Source of the DNA: an uncultured Eudoraea sp.
GTDB taxonomy: Bacteria; Bacteroidota; Bacteroidia; Flavobacteriales; Flavobacteriaceae
NCBI GenBank assembly: GCA_947258555.1
Contig: CAMYJF010000004.1
Span: 1-64,000 of the forward strand
Direction: 5' to 3'
DNA: 64,000 nt
In this document: positions 52,712 to 61,608 of the stretch, piece after piece
Layout: every line of letters starts with the position of its first letter
How positions within the stretch are numbered: position 1 is the first letter of the stretch
Notes under the pieces: generated by a model
Told to the model about the DNA's origin: nothing
The model's input: only the letters and a program-made list of their open reading frames with translations
The model's database searches: none
Position numbers and translations under genes: made by a program

Positions 52712-54154
52712 ATGGAAAAAGAAAATGTAGATAACCTGTTTCGGGATACCCTGGACGATTTTGCCCAGAACCCGGACCCAAAAGTTTGGGATAGAATACA
52801 GGTTTCGCTTGATCAGAAAGCGCAGAGGAAACGACGAGTGATTCCGCTTTGGTGGCAATTGGGTGGCGTTGCGGCCGCATTGGCATTGATGCTATTCCTT
52901 TCTCTCCCGGGTGCCGAATCAGATCCTTCAGTTCCTGCCAATGAGGATATTACAACAATATCTTCTGAAATAAATCCGTCCAGCGAAGAATCAGAAGAAC
53001 CCAATCTATCTAAGGAAACCAAGGGTGAATTGACGGAAGTGAACAAGTCATCAACCCCAACTGGGGTCGGCACTGGTTCTGCCCTTCCGCCTTCAAACGA
53101 AGTTGCTGTAACCCTGGCTACCTCCAAAGCCGAAGAAAAATCAACAATCTCTGCCGAACCTAAGACTGAAGTGTATTCTTCAATTACCAAATCGGATCCC
53201 GCTGTTGCACAGATAGATTCAGACACGGAAACCATATCTGGAGATCTTATTTCAGATATCCCGCTTGTATCGGAAACTTTGAGTACAGAAGAAGAAATTC
53301 AAGGAATCCCTGCTAACCAATCCACTGCAGTAGCAGAAGTCCAAGAAGAGGAAACTGCAAAAGAATACAGAGATCTATTTGAAGAGATCAGCGAGGAGGA
53401 GATTCCTGAAGGAAGTGATTCGGAAGGAAAATGGGCTGTCGGGCCAAGCATTGCTCCCGTTTATTACACAGCCAGTGGTACAGGTTCTCCTATAGATAAT
53501 TCCTTTGTAAATAATGAAAAGGCAGGGAATATAAACATGAGTTATGGGGTAAAAGTTACCTATAATCTCTCGGATAAATGGCAATTGCGCTCTGGACTCC
53601 ATAAAGTAGACTACACCTATGACACAAACGATATCATATTCTCTTCTTCTTTATCTACAACGGCTAGTACCACTATGAGAAATATAGATTTTGCATCTAC
53701 ATCAGACTATCTCGTTGTTGAATCAAATTCTTTACCTATCACCAAAGCAGGGGCGACAGGGTCGAACGAAATTGCGGCAAAAAATCCAGCCCGTTCGGGA
53801 ACAATGATACAGGAAATGGGCTATTTGGAAATTCCGGTAGAAATTAATTATGTATTGCTGGACAAAAAAGTAGGTGTAAACGTGGTAAGCGGCGTAAGTT
53901 CCTTGTTTCTTCTAGACAATGTTATAAATCTGGAATCTGAAAATGGTACCACGGAAATGGGTACGGCTAATAATATCAATTCTCTGAATTTCAGCGCGAA
54001 TTTCGGATTAGGAATAGATTATGATATATCTAAAAAAGTAAAACTTCAATTAGAGCCTCTGATAAAATACCAGCTTAATACTTTCTCAAATACCTCCGGG
54101 CAATTCAGGCCATATACTCTTGGTATTTATAGTGGTATTCAATATAAGTTTTAA
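52712..54154 (+). CDS. Dual membrane-spanning anti-sigma-like protein with C-terminal outer-membrane beta-barrel
   Basis: 480 residues in four parts. Residues 1-43 are cytoplasmic (MEKENVDNLFRDTLDDFAQN, then PKVWDRIQVSLDQK), like short anti-sigma domains. Residues 44-65 form one membrane helix (WWQLGGVAAALALMLFLSL) after a basic KRR patch, giving N-in topology. Residues 66-239 are a Ser/Thr/Glu/Pro-rich linker without structure motifs. Residues 240-480 are beta-strands of an outer-membrane barrel ending in IYSGIQYKF with the aromatic terminal residue. There is no cleavable signal peptide, so the chain should span both membranes and bind the sigma factor encoded just upstream. This matches the reported dual membrane-spanning anti-sigma (Dma) family of Bacteroides; the signal sensed is unknown. 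Confidence 0.8.
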   Translation: MEKENVDNLFRDTLDDFAQNPDPKVWDRIQVSLDQKAQRKRRVIPLWWQLGGVAAALALMLFLSLPGAESDPSVPANEDITTISSEINPSSEESEEPNLSKETKGELTEVNKSSTPTGVGTGSALPPSNEVAVTLATSKAEEKSTISAEPKTEVYSSITKSDPAVAQIDSDTETISGDLISDIPLVSETLSTEEEIQGIPANQSTAVAEVQEEETAKEYRDLFEEISEEEIPEGSDSEGKWAVGPSIAPVYYTASGTGSPIDNSFVNNEKAGNINMSYGVKVTYNLSDKWQLRSGLHKVDYTYDTNDIIFSSSLSTTASTTMRNIDFASTSDYLVVESNSLPITKAGATGSNEIAAKNPARSGTMIQEMGYLEIPVEINYVLLDKKVGVNVVSGVSSLFLLDNVINLESENGTTEMGTANNINSLNFSANFGLGIDYDISKKVKLQLEPLIKYQLNTFSNTSGQFRPYTLGIYSGIQYKF

Positions 54155-54200
54155 TAATATTGTTGGTTAGTTAATTTGCTTTCCCCGCAAATTAAAATAA

Positions 54201-54229
54201 ACGCCCTGAATTCCTTCAGGGTGTTTTTT
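54201..54229 (+). terminator. Rho-independent terminator of the sigma/anti-sigma unit
   Basis: ACGCCCTGAA (54201-54210) pairs with TTCAGGGTGT (54215-54224; one G-U pair) around TTCC, followed by a T-run. It ends the plus-strand unit just before the convergent acyltransferase stop. Confidence 0.9.
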
Positions 54230-54962
54230 ATGTCGAAAGTTCAGATAGGATCTTTTGTCTGATGGTCGTTTTAAGACTTTCAATATCTTGGGTATTGAGT
54301 TCATCTGTCCTGTAAAATGGGAATACAGTTGCCCTTAATTTTCCCGGAGACCCTCCATTGAAGGAAAATGGAAACCGTTTTTTACAATCATAAAACACTA
54401 TGGGTACTATAGGTATCTGATGTTCTATAGCCAGGCTAAAGGCACCATCCTTAAATTCATCAAGAAGAACGGATTCATCAGGCACACCGCCTTCGGGAAA
54501 TATCCCTATGCTCAAGCCCGTTGCCAGTCGCTTTTGTGCCCGCAAATAAACTCCGGTTCTACTTTTTCTGCTTTCCCTGTCAACCATAATGCATACCCTT
54601 TTATAAAAAAATCCGAAAATGGGAATTTTCACCAATTCCTTTTTCCCTACAAAAACAAATGGATTTCGAGTGCATTTAAGCAGCAGCATTATGTCGAGTA
54701 TACTCGTATGATTTGCTATGAACATATAGCTCTCCCCATGACTGATAGTCTCTTTATGGGTGATCTTTGGGATGCATCCCATGCCGTATAAAATAGTATT
54801 TGCCCAAATATTGCGTGCCATCCAGAACACTTGTGGATAAGTGCGCTCCGATAAAGAAAACAAAACCAAGAGCGGAAAAAAAATAAGGATTGGCAAGGCG
54901 GCAAGGATATAAAACCAGATCTTATAGAGCAGTCGCCCGAATTTTACCAATATGGAGTGCAT
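54228..54962 (-). CDS. 1-acyl-sn-glycerol-3-phosphate acyltransferase (PlsC-like)
   Basis: 244 residues from the ATG at 54962 (MHSILVKFGRLLYKIW); a longer frame would overlap trpS regulatory sequence. One N-terminal membrane helix, then the acyltransferase motifs NHTSILDIMLL (HxxxxD) and FPEGGVPDES. It adds the second acyl chain in phospholipid synthesis, or a related lysophospholipid acylation. It diverges from trpS with 70 nt between starts. Confidence 0.92.
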   Translation of the reverse strand: MHSILVKFGRLLYKIWFYILAALPILIFFPLLVLFSLSERTYPQVFWMARNIWANTILYGMGCIPKITHKETISHGESYMFIANHTSILDIMLLLKCTRNPFVFVGKKELVKIPIFGFFYKRVCIMVDRESRKSRTGVYLRAQKRLATGLSIGIFPEGGVPDESVLLDEFKDGAFSLAIEHQIPIVPIVFYDCKKRFPFSFNGGSPGKLRATVFPFYRTDELNTQDIESLKTTIRQKILSELST

Positions 54963-55003
54963 GGCTAAAAGTAATAATTTTAGTAAGGTTTTAGGATTTC
55001 TGT

Positions 55004-55011
55004 TACTTTTG
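55004..55011 (+). promoter_or_regulatory. Putative -7 element of trpS
   Basis: TACTTTTG is an exact TAnnTTTG match, 21 nt before the trpS ATG. No TTG at standard -33 spacing, and no T-box or trp leader peptide visible in the short leader. Confidence 0.5.
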
Positions 55012-55032
55012 CCTACCATAAGACACCTGCCC

Positions 55033-56001
55033 ATGGCGCGCATTTTAACTGGTATTCAAAGCACAGGAACTCCCCATTTGGGAAATATTCTAGGGGCCAT
55101 ACTCCCGGCCATTAAAATGGCCTCCAATAAAGACAATGAATCTTTTCTATTTATTGCAGATATGCATTCCCTGACACAGATCAAGGATGCAGAAGAATTA
55201 CGAGCAAATACGTATGCCACTGCGGCCGCATGGATGGCTTGTGGCCTGGATACCAATGCTACAGTTTTCTATCGCCAGAGCGATGTAACCCAGGTAACAG
55301 AGCTCGCCTGGTACCTTAGTTGTTTTTTTCCGTATCAAAGGCTTACCCTGGCACATTCGTTTAAAGACAAAGCAGATCGTTTAGAAGATGTGAATGCCGG
55401 ATTGTTCTCCTATCCTATGTTGATGGCCGCAGATATTCTCTTATACGATGCAGATATAGTCCCTGTCGGTAAAGATCAACTACAGCATCTGGAAATGACC
55501 CGTGATGTTGCTGCTCGATTTCATCATCAGATGGGGGATGCTTTTGTGATCCCGGAAGCCAAGGTTCACGAAAATTCCATGTATGTTCCTGGTACTGATG
55601 GAGAAAAAATGAGCAAGAGCAAAGACAATCTAATTAACATCTTTCTGCCGGAAAAAGCGCTGCGGAAACAGATCATGCAGATAGAAACAGACAGTACTCC
55701 TTTGGAAGAACCTAAAGATCCTGACACCGATACTGTCTTCAAATTGTATTCCCTATTGGCTTCGGATAGTGAGATCGCCGAGATGCGTTCTAACTATCTG
55801 GCCGGAAATTATGGCTATGGCCATGCCAAGCAAGCCCTTTTTGAAACTATTAGTGCACGTTTTGAGGAAGCGAGGAACTCATTTGATCATTATATGGCAC
55901 ACAAAAACGAGTTAGACGCCGTTCTTGCCAAAGGGGCCGAAAAGGCCAACGCAGTTGCCGATGAAGTTTTAGGCAGGGTCAGGAATTTGCTGGGTTATTA
56001 G
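55033..56001 (+). CDS. trpS: Tryptophanyl-tRNA synthetase
   Basis: 322 residues from the ATG at 55033 (MARILTGIQSTGTPHLGN). Class Ic synthetase: the HIGH-like motif is TGTPHLGN and the KMSKS motif is GEKMSKSKDN. YPMLMAADILLYDADIVPVGKDQ is the tryptophan-binding region. Charges tRNA-Trp. Stop overlaps the convergent dprA stop by 4 nt. Confidence 0.96.
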   Translation: MARILTGIQSTGTPHLGNILGAILPAIKMASNKDNESFLFIADMHSLTQIKDAEELRANTYATAAAWMACGLDTNATVFYRQSDVTQVTELAWYLSCFFPYQRLTLAHSFKDKADRLEDVNAGLFSYPMLMAADILLYDADIVPVGKDQLQHLEMTRDVAARFHHQMGDAFVIPEAKVHENSMYVPGTDGEKMSKSKDNLINIFLPEKALRKQIMQIETDSTPLEEPKDPDTDTVFKLYSLLASDSEIAEMRSNYLAGNYGYGHAKQALFETISARFEEARNSFDHYMAHKNELDAVLAKGAEKANAVADEVLGRVRNLLGY

Positions 56002-57101
56002 ATCAGTTCAAAATATTTTCCCGGAAGAGGGGCGACAACCCCCTTCATTTCCATATTCAATAGAAGAGAGGAAGCTTTAAAAATTGGTAGTTCGCAAGCC
56101 AGGGAAATAGTGTCCAACTCCTGACGTCCGTGTTCCTGCAGAAAGTTAAAGACGCGCTGTTCTACCTCGTCTAATTCTACAAATAATTTTTTCTGTCTGC
56201 CAATGGTGACATTCTTGTCTACATCCCATCCCATAAAATATATAAGTTCGGCTGCTGAGCTTATCATCTGTGCTTTTTGTTTCTTAATGAGATCATTACA
56301 GCCCTTACTAAATTCATCATTTACTCTTCCCGGAACGGCAAATACTTCCCTGTTGTAATGAAAAGCCAGGTCTGCAGTAACAAGACTTCCTCCACGTTCA
56401 GCAGATTCAACCACTACAGTTGCTTCACTTAATCCTGCAATGATCCTGTTCCGGCGCAAAAAATTCTCCCTATCGGGTTTACTGGTACTCCAGAATTCGG
56501 TTATGAATCCGCCATTCTTCTCTATCTCCGCAACATATTCCTGATGCACTTTAGGATAGATCTGGTTAAGCCCATGAGCCAGACATCCGATAGTTTGAAT
56601 TCCCTGTGTTACGGCTTCTTTTTGAACACAAATATCCACTCCGTAAGCCATTCCACTCACAATTACCGGGTCTAGTGGAGCTAGCCCTTTTACCAGTTCT
56701 TTACAGAAAGAGGCCCCGTAAGATGTCATATTCCTGGTCCCCACTACACTGATTAATAATCGGTCTTGAATATCAATAGCGCCCCGATGAAAAAGTATCA
56801 AAGGAGCGTCCGGACAATGAAGAAGTCTGGATGGAAATGCTTCGTCCTGATAGTAGGTATATGCTACGTTGTTTCGTTGAATATATTCCCATTCTTCTAT
56901 AGCCTCTTTCAAATAAACCTCATCCTTAAGCCCTTCTAAAGACCAGCTGCCAATTCCTTCGATCTTGAGGAGGTGTTTCCTTTTGTCGGAAAAAACAGCA
57001 GATGGACTCCCACAATAAGCGATCAGCTTTTTAGCTGTTATATCTCCTATTCTTGGAATTCGTTGTAAACGCAAGACCGCAATTATCTCTTTATCAACCA
57101 T
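55998..57101 (-). CDS. dprA: DNA-processing protein DprA
   Basis: 367 residues. N-terminal helix-hairpin-helix (LRLQRIPRIGDITAKKLIAY), central Rossmann-like DprA core with VVGTRNMTSYG, GLAPLDPVIVSGMAYGVD and SAERGGSLVTADLAFHYNREVFAVPG, and a C-terminal winged-helix-like domain (about 300-367). It loads RecA onto incoming single-stranded DNA in natural transformation. RecA is encoded about 5 kb away but not in the same unit. Confidence 0.94.
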   Translation of the reverse strand: MVDKEIIAVLRLQRIPRIGDITAKKLIAYCGSPSAVFSDKRKHLLKIEGIGSWSLEGLKDEVYLKEAIEEWEYIQRNNVAYTYYQDEAFPSRLLHCPDAPLILFHRGAIDIQDRLLISVVGTRNMTSYGASFCKELVKGLAPLDPVIVSGMAYGVDICVQKEAVTQGIQTIGCLAHGLNQIYPKVHQEYVAEIEKNGGFITEFWSTSKPDRENFLRRNRIIAGLSEATVVVESAERGGSLVTADLAFHYNREVFAVPGRVNDEFSKGCNDLIKKQKAQMISSAAELIYFMGWDVDKNVTIGRQKKLFVELDEVEQRVFNFLQEHGRQELDTISLACELPIFKASSLLLNMEMKGVVAPLPGKYFELI

Positions 57102-57170
57102 TTAATTCAATACAATATTTCAATATCTTTAATCGTTCACTAGATGTTGATAAAAAGTCAGGGGTCTGGT

Positions 57171-57200
57171 TTTGAAGGCCCTTTATTTTTTCCATCTTTG
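57171..57200 (+). promoter_or_regulatory. Promoter of the HU/SPOR gene, leaderless configuration
   Basis: TTTG (57171-57174) as -33, 18-bp spacer and CATCTTTG (57193-57200; one mismatch to TAnnTTTG) as -7. The ATG at 57206 begins only 5 nt after the element. Confidence 0.5.
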
Positions 57201-57205
57201 TTAGG

Positions 57206-58168
57206 ATGCAAATTGAAGGATATATTGATGAATTACTATACCGCTACAACTGTGTTGTAGTCCCCGATTTTGGTGCATTTCTAACGCAGCGCAAACCTGC
57301 ACGTATAAACCGCATTTCCCATACACTTTACCCGCCAAGTAAGACGGTTTCCTTTAATGAACAGTTATCTTCCAACGACGGATTGCTTGTTTCTTATGTC
57401 GCCCAGGCAGAGAAATTGAGTTATGAAGAGATGTTGGAGCGGATGAAAGACATCACCGCGGATTGGAAATCCAAATTAAAAGCAGGCGAGCGGCTCACTA
57501 TAGGTTCTGTTGGGAAACTTTGGACGAATACTAGCGGAAAAATACAATTTCAGCCTAATGAAAAAGTAAATTTCCTCACTTCTTCATTCGGACTCTCATC
57601 AATAGTACATACCCCTGCAACACGGGAAGTATTAAAGGAAGAGGTTGTCGCATTGGAAGAAAAAGTTCCGTTCATAATCACTCAGGAAAAGCGTGAAACT
57701 TTTAATTTCAGGCCCTATTTGAAATATGCCGCTGTCATTCTACTTGCCTTCTCTACAGGGGTAACAGGATTCAGGGCTTTCGAAAATACCTTATCAAACA
57801 GTACGCTTGTTCGTAACAATGCCCAGGAACAAGTAAACAAACAAATTCAGGAAGCAACATTTTTTGACACTAAGCCTGTTGAATTGGCTCCGGTGAAGCT
57901 CAATGTTTCTCTTGTAGAAAAAGAAGCTGAAGTATCCTCAGCAGCACATCATATTATTGCCGGTGCTTTCCGCGTTCGGGCAAATGCGGATAAAAAGGTG
58001 CGGCAATTAAAAAGGAAAGGATATGATGCCTATTATGTAGGTACCAATGCGTATGGCCTGCATCAAGTGGCTTTTAGTGGATTTGACAATGTAGATGAAG
58101 CCCTGGAATTCTTAACCCGGGTGAGACGAACAGAATCCAGAGATGCCTGGTTACTCTCCAAGCGATAA
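57206..58168 (+). CDS. HU-CCDC81/SPOR domain protein
   Basis: 320 residues. Two HU-like (CCDC81 type) segments occupy about 1-130 (YNCVVVPDFGAFLTQRKPA, AGERLTIGSVGKLW), one membrane helix is at about 171-188 (YLKYAAVILLAFSTGVTGF), and a SPOR domain is at the C-terminus (about 248-320; IIAGAFRVRANADKKVRQLKRKGYDAY is its core). SPOR domains bind denuded glycan strands at the septum; the HU part would be cytoplasmic, possibly DNA-binding. The combination suggests a link between nucleoid and division site, which is inference. Confidence 0.9.
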   Translation: MQIEGYIDELLYRYNCVVVPDFGAFLTQRKPARINRISHTLYPPSKTVSFNEQLSSNDGLLVSYVAQAEKLSYEEMLERMKDITADWKSKLKAGERLTIGSVGKLWTNTSGKIQFQPNEKVNFLTSSFGLSSIVHTPATREVLKEEVVALEEKVPFIITQEKRETFNFRPYLKYAAVILLAFSTGVTGFRAFENTLSNSTLVRNNAQEQVNKQIQEATFFDTKPVELAPVKLNVSLVEKEAEVSSAAHHIIAGAFRVRANADKKVRQLKRKGYDAYYVGTNAYGLHQVAFSGFDNVDEALEFLTRVRRTESRDAWLLSKR

Positions 58169-58215
58169 ACCTTCACCTTAAAATATCATTTTAACCCCGT
58201 CATGGGAGATTGCGT

Positions 58216-58734
58216 ATGAAAGCGAAAACACCCGATGATTCAAGGACCATTATGACCGATACGGTCCTCCCCAGTGAAACCAATCCACTTAATAATCTTT
58301 TTGGCGGTGAGCTTTTGGCCCGGATGGACCGTGCAGCTAGCATTGCTGCGAGGCGTCATAGCAGAAGGATCACTGTAACTGCTTCGGTCAATCATGTGGC
58401 CTTTAATCGCGCTATTCCCCTGGGAAGCGTTGTCACTGTTGAAGCAGCCATTTCACGTACGTTCAATACTTCCATGGAAGTTTTTATCGATGTTTGGATC
58501 GAGGATAGGTTTACCGGTGAGCGTTCAAAAGCCAATGAAGCTATATACACATTTGTAGCGGTAGATGATACAGGAAAGCCTACAGCGATACCCCCTATTA
58601 CCCCGGTAACGGCTCTGGAAAAAGAAAGATTTGAAGGCGCATTAAGACGCAAGCAGCTCAGTTTGGTCCTGGCCGGCAAAATGAAACCTCAGGATGCCAC
58701 CGAATTAAAAGCCCTTTTCCTGGGCGATAAATAA
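58216..58734 (+). CDS. Acyl-CoA thioesterase (hotdog fold, YciA/BACH type)
   Basis: 172 residues from the ATG at 58216; a TTG two codons upstream is less likely. Hotdog motif region TNPLNNLFGGELLARMDRAASIAARRH followed by SVNHVAFNRAIPLGSVV. Cleaves acyl-CoA to free acid and CoA; chain preference unknown. Converges on the aldo-keto reductase gene. Confidence 0.91.
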   Translation: MKAKTPDDSRTIMTDTVLPSETNPLNNLFGGELLARMDRAASIAARRHSRRITVTASVNHVAFNRAIPLGSVVTVEAAISRTFNTSMEVFIDVWIEDRFTGERSKANEAIYTFVAVDDTGKPTAIPPITPVTALEKERFEGALRRKQLSLVLAGKMKPQDATELKALFLGDK

Positions 58735-58741
58735 GAAGTCC

Positions 58742-59578
58742 TTAAAAATCGAAATTATCCGGGTCAGGGCCGAAGCGTTTTCCCCGGTCTAATGCGTCCA
58801 GCGCATTCATATCATCTTTACTTAAGAAAAAATCAAAGATATCTGCATTGGCGATAATGCGGTCTTTTTTGGACGACTTAGGGATTGTGATCACGCCTTT
58901 TTGAAGATCATATCTCAAGACGATCTGAGGGATCGATTTCTGGTATTTTGTAGCGAGCTCTCCCATTAAAGGCACATCAAATATATGACCTTGCATAAGT
59001 GGCGACCAAGCTTCATATTGGATCTTGTTCGAACGACAAAAATCCAGGAGGCCTTGTTGTACCAGGTAGGGATGAAATTCCATTTGGTTCACCATGGGCA
59101 CTACTTCTGCCGAATTGAGCAGATCTTCAAGGTGGTGTTGCATAAAATTACTGACCCCAATAGAGCGCACTCTTTTTTCTGCATATAAACGCTCAAGGGC
59201 CTTCCAGGTGTCTTTATACAAACCGGATTTAGGCCAGTGTATCAGATATAGGTCCAGGTAATCCAAACCCAATCTATCCATAGTAGCATCAAAAGCGCGT
59301 AACGTATTATCATAACCTTGATCCGAATTCCAGACTTTACTTACGACAAACAAAGATTCCCGTGCCACAGAACAAGTTCGTACACCTTCACCTACGCCCT
59401 TTTCATTGTTGTAAATGGCGGCGGTATCTATATGTCTGTATCCCACATCGACTGCCCAGCGTATGGCATTTGCAACTTCCTGCCCATCCTGGGACAAATA
59501 AACCCCGAGACCGAAGTAAGGCATTTTAACCCCATTATGAAGTGTAAAGCAACCTTGAACATCAGTAATTTCTTCCAT
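58742..59578 (-). CDS. Aldo/keto reductase
   Basis: 278 residues, TIM-barrel AKR. The catalytic tetrad is visible: Asp in GYRHIDTAAIY, Tyr in the same segment, Lys in FVVSKVW and His in LYLIHWPK. The NADPH-binding C-terminal IPKSSKKDRIIAN loop is present. Resembles the 2,5-diketogluconate reductase/glyoxal reductase group; substrate unknown. Separated from the EnvC-like gene upstream by 9 nt. Confidence 0.93.
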   Translation of the reverse strand: MEEITDVQGCFTLHNGVKMPYFGLGVYLSQDGQEVANAIRWAVDVGYRHIDTAAIYNNEKGVGEGVRTCSVARESLFVVSKVWNSDQGYDNTLRAFDATMDRLGLDYLDLYLIHWPKSGLYKDTWKALERLYAEKRVRSIGVSNFMQHHLEDLLNSAEVVPMVNQMEFHPYLVQQGLLDFCRSNKIQYEAWSPLMQGHIFDVPLMGELATKYQKSIPQIVLRYDLQKGVITIPKSSKKDRIIANADIFDFFLSKDDMNALDALDRGKRFGPDPDNFDF

Positions 59579-59587
59579 ATTGGTGTC

Positions 59588-60814
59588 TTATAATCTATAG
59601 ATCCATTCCTCCGGATTGAGCCGGGTCGCATCCCGATAAAGGTAGAATTTCAATTGGGTAAGCCCGTTGAACCTATTCGTATAGATAGTCCCCAATTCTT
59701 CTTTTGCGCCTACCTTATCCCCTTTTTTCACATAGAGTTCTTGCAGGTTGTAATAGGTGCTGATAAAATTTCCATGTTTCACCTGAACTCCTTTGTTACC
59801 TCCCGGTACGGCAAGAATGGCAATAACTTCGCCTTCAAACACAGCGCGGGCCTTTGCGCCTTGATCTGTCGCTATAATGACCCCATTACTTTGGTGCTTG
59901 ATCCCGGGATAAACGGCATCTTTGTATACGCCATAACCCTGCCGTTTCACGCCTTTTTCTACAGGCCAAATTAATTGTCCCTTATTGGATGAAAAATTGG
60001 TGGAAATGATGGACGCCTCAGGGGTAAGGGTAAATCTGGCAGAACTACCACTACGCCCGCTGTTTCTATTAGATGCTGCTATGGCGCTTTTGATCAAACG
60101 ATCAATCTGTTCATCTATACGCCGTGCCTCACGCTTTTTCTTTTTCACCGCATCGGCATACTTGCTCTCATTTTGTCTTATACTCTTTAACAGCTCTTTC
60201 TGGGCTTTTACTTCTGTAAGCATCCTGTTTCTTGCGCGTCGGTTTTCGGCGATCAATTTTTGTTTGTCTTTGCGCTGAGATGTTAGTTCTAAATTCAGAT
60301 TTGTAAGTTCTTCTGTCTTTTCCTGGATCTCAAAGCCCTGCTGTTTTCTATGCGAGGTATATTGCTTCATATACTGCATACGCTTATAAATCTGAAAGAA
60401 GTTATGGGAGGATAGCAGAAACATTATATGGCTGTTTTGCGACCTGTTCTGATAGGATTTACGGATCATATTAGAATAGTCTTCCTTCAGAGCTTCGAGA
60501 TCTTCTCTAAGCTTACTAATACTTCTGATATTTGTTGAGATCTGCCTGTTTAACAGATTGGCTTGCTGGTTGGTTACGCGTATCAATTGCTGGCGTACAT
60601 TCATCTTTCTATCCAGGACTTCTATCTGTTCCAGCACATCGCCGCGTTGTTGTTTTTCAGCGTATAATAATCTGTTTATATCTGAGATCTCTTTTTGAAG
60701 ACGTGTTCGTTTTGCCTCCAATGCCCTTTGTTCATTGGTCTGTGACCACAGATTACCTGACAAAAGCAAGGCAAATGTCAAGATCAATATCCTTTGGATC
60801 CAGATGTTCTTCAT
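59588..60814 (-). CDS. EnvC-like murein hydrolase activator (coiled coil plus degenerate LytM)
   Basis: 408 residues with signal peptide (ALLLSGNLWSQ end, about residue 25), a long coiled coil (about 26-260) and a C-terminal M23/LytM domain (about 285-408). Catalytic residues are missing: the HxxxD site reads KHQSNGVII, the HxH region reads VKHGNFISTYYNL with Asn where the last His should be, and LHFEL is replaced by LKFYL. It should thus be a non-enzymatic activator of an amidase, as EnvC and NlpD are. Followed upstream by the DUF4292 and TPR genes in one operon. Confidence 0.9.
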   Translation of the reverse strand: MKNIWIQRILILTFALLLSGNLWSQTNEQRALEAKRTRLQKEISDINRLLYAEKQQRGDVLEQIEVLDRKMNVRQQLIRVTNQQANLLNRQISTNIRSISKLREDLEALKEDYSNMIRKSYQNRSQNSHIMFLLSSHNFFQIYKRMQYMKQYTSHRKQQGFEIQEKTEELTNLNLELTSQRKDKQKLIAENRRARNRMLTEVKAQKELLKSIRQNESKYADAVKKKKREARRIDEQIDRLIKSAIAASNRNSGRSGSSARFTLTPEASIISTNFSSNKGQLIWPVEKGVKRQGYGVYKDAVYPGIKHQSNGVIIATDQGAKARAVFEGEVIAILAVPGGNKGVQVKHGNFISTYYNLQELYVKKGDKVGAKEELGTIYTNRFNGLTQLKFYLYRDATRLNPEEWIYRL

Positions 60815-60819
60815 TCTTC

Positions 60820-61605
60820 CTATTCTAAAACGATCTCTTCGTATCCCTGGGGGATCTTATACGGGAAATTCAAAGGCCTATCGAATTCTAAATTTCGATA
60901 TTCGAGATCTATCTGTGTGCGTTCATTCATGTCTATGGCCGTAATGCCAATTTCCGTGGGCATAATCGTATTGTTGTGCGACTTGTATTTTAAGTAGCGG
61001 ATTTCCAACAATCTTTTTTTCCAGGGTTGCGAAACCCGTTGAGATGCCAATTTAAAATAAGTAGGTTCTATATTGAAAAGGATTTTAAACAGCTCTTGTG
61101 CCTCTTCTGGTTTCAACTGATAATAGCTATCATTTAGCTGAGCCTCATATGATTCCTGTCTCAAATCAAACAAGGCCTGACCGAACAGAATATTCTGCAC
61201 TTTTTGAAAATCAAGATCGGTCCCTACGATCCTGCTCAGATAGACAAAATCTCCATCAAAATACTGCTGATCCAATTTATTGTAAAACGACACACGATCC
61301 GGTGTGATATAGGCTTTTACCACACCTAGCGGAGCACTTATCCAAATGGCCTTATCTCTTTTCATTCGTAAGCTAACGCCAAGGTTAGAAGTAGACCGAC
61401 CATCGTTATAAGCGATCCTGACCCTTCCTCTTAAGGTCGTGAATTGAAGTTCATTCTTGTAATGGTTCTTAATGATACTGCGAACAGAAATGTTCTCGTC
61501 GGGACCTGCGACAATTACAGGCTTAGCCGACTTACATCCGATCAGGAAGATCAGCGTCATGGCTGTCAGGGCATATGCAAAAATCCGGTTACTCTTCTTC
61601 ATCAT
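60820..61605 (-). CDS. DUF4292 family lipoprotein
   Basis: 261 residues with a lipobox (LIFLIGCKSAKP, cysteine about residue 24). The mature part is a beta-rich domain (ELQFTTLRGRVRIAYNDGR, APLGVVKAYITPDRVSFYN), matching DUF4292, whose fold resembles LolB/LolA-like lipoprotein carriers. An outer-membrane lipoprotein localisation role has been suggested by such similarity but is not established. Five nt from the EnvC-like gene and 3 nt from the TPR gene. Confidence 0.86.
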   Translation of the reverse strand: MMKKSNRIFAYALTAMTLIFLIGCKSAKPVIVAGPDENISVRSIIKNHYKNELQFTTLRGRVRIAYNDGRSTSNLGVSLRMKRDKAIWISAPLGVVKAYITPDRVSFYNKLDQQYFDGDFVYLSRIVGTDLDFQKVQNILFGQALFDLRQESYEAQLNDSYYQLKPEEAQELFKILFNIEPTYFKLASQRVSQPWKKRLLEIRYLKYKSHNNTIMPTEIGITAIDMNERTQIDLEYRNLEFDRPLNFPYKIPQGYEEIVLE

Positions 61606-61608
61606 CGA

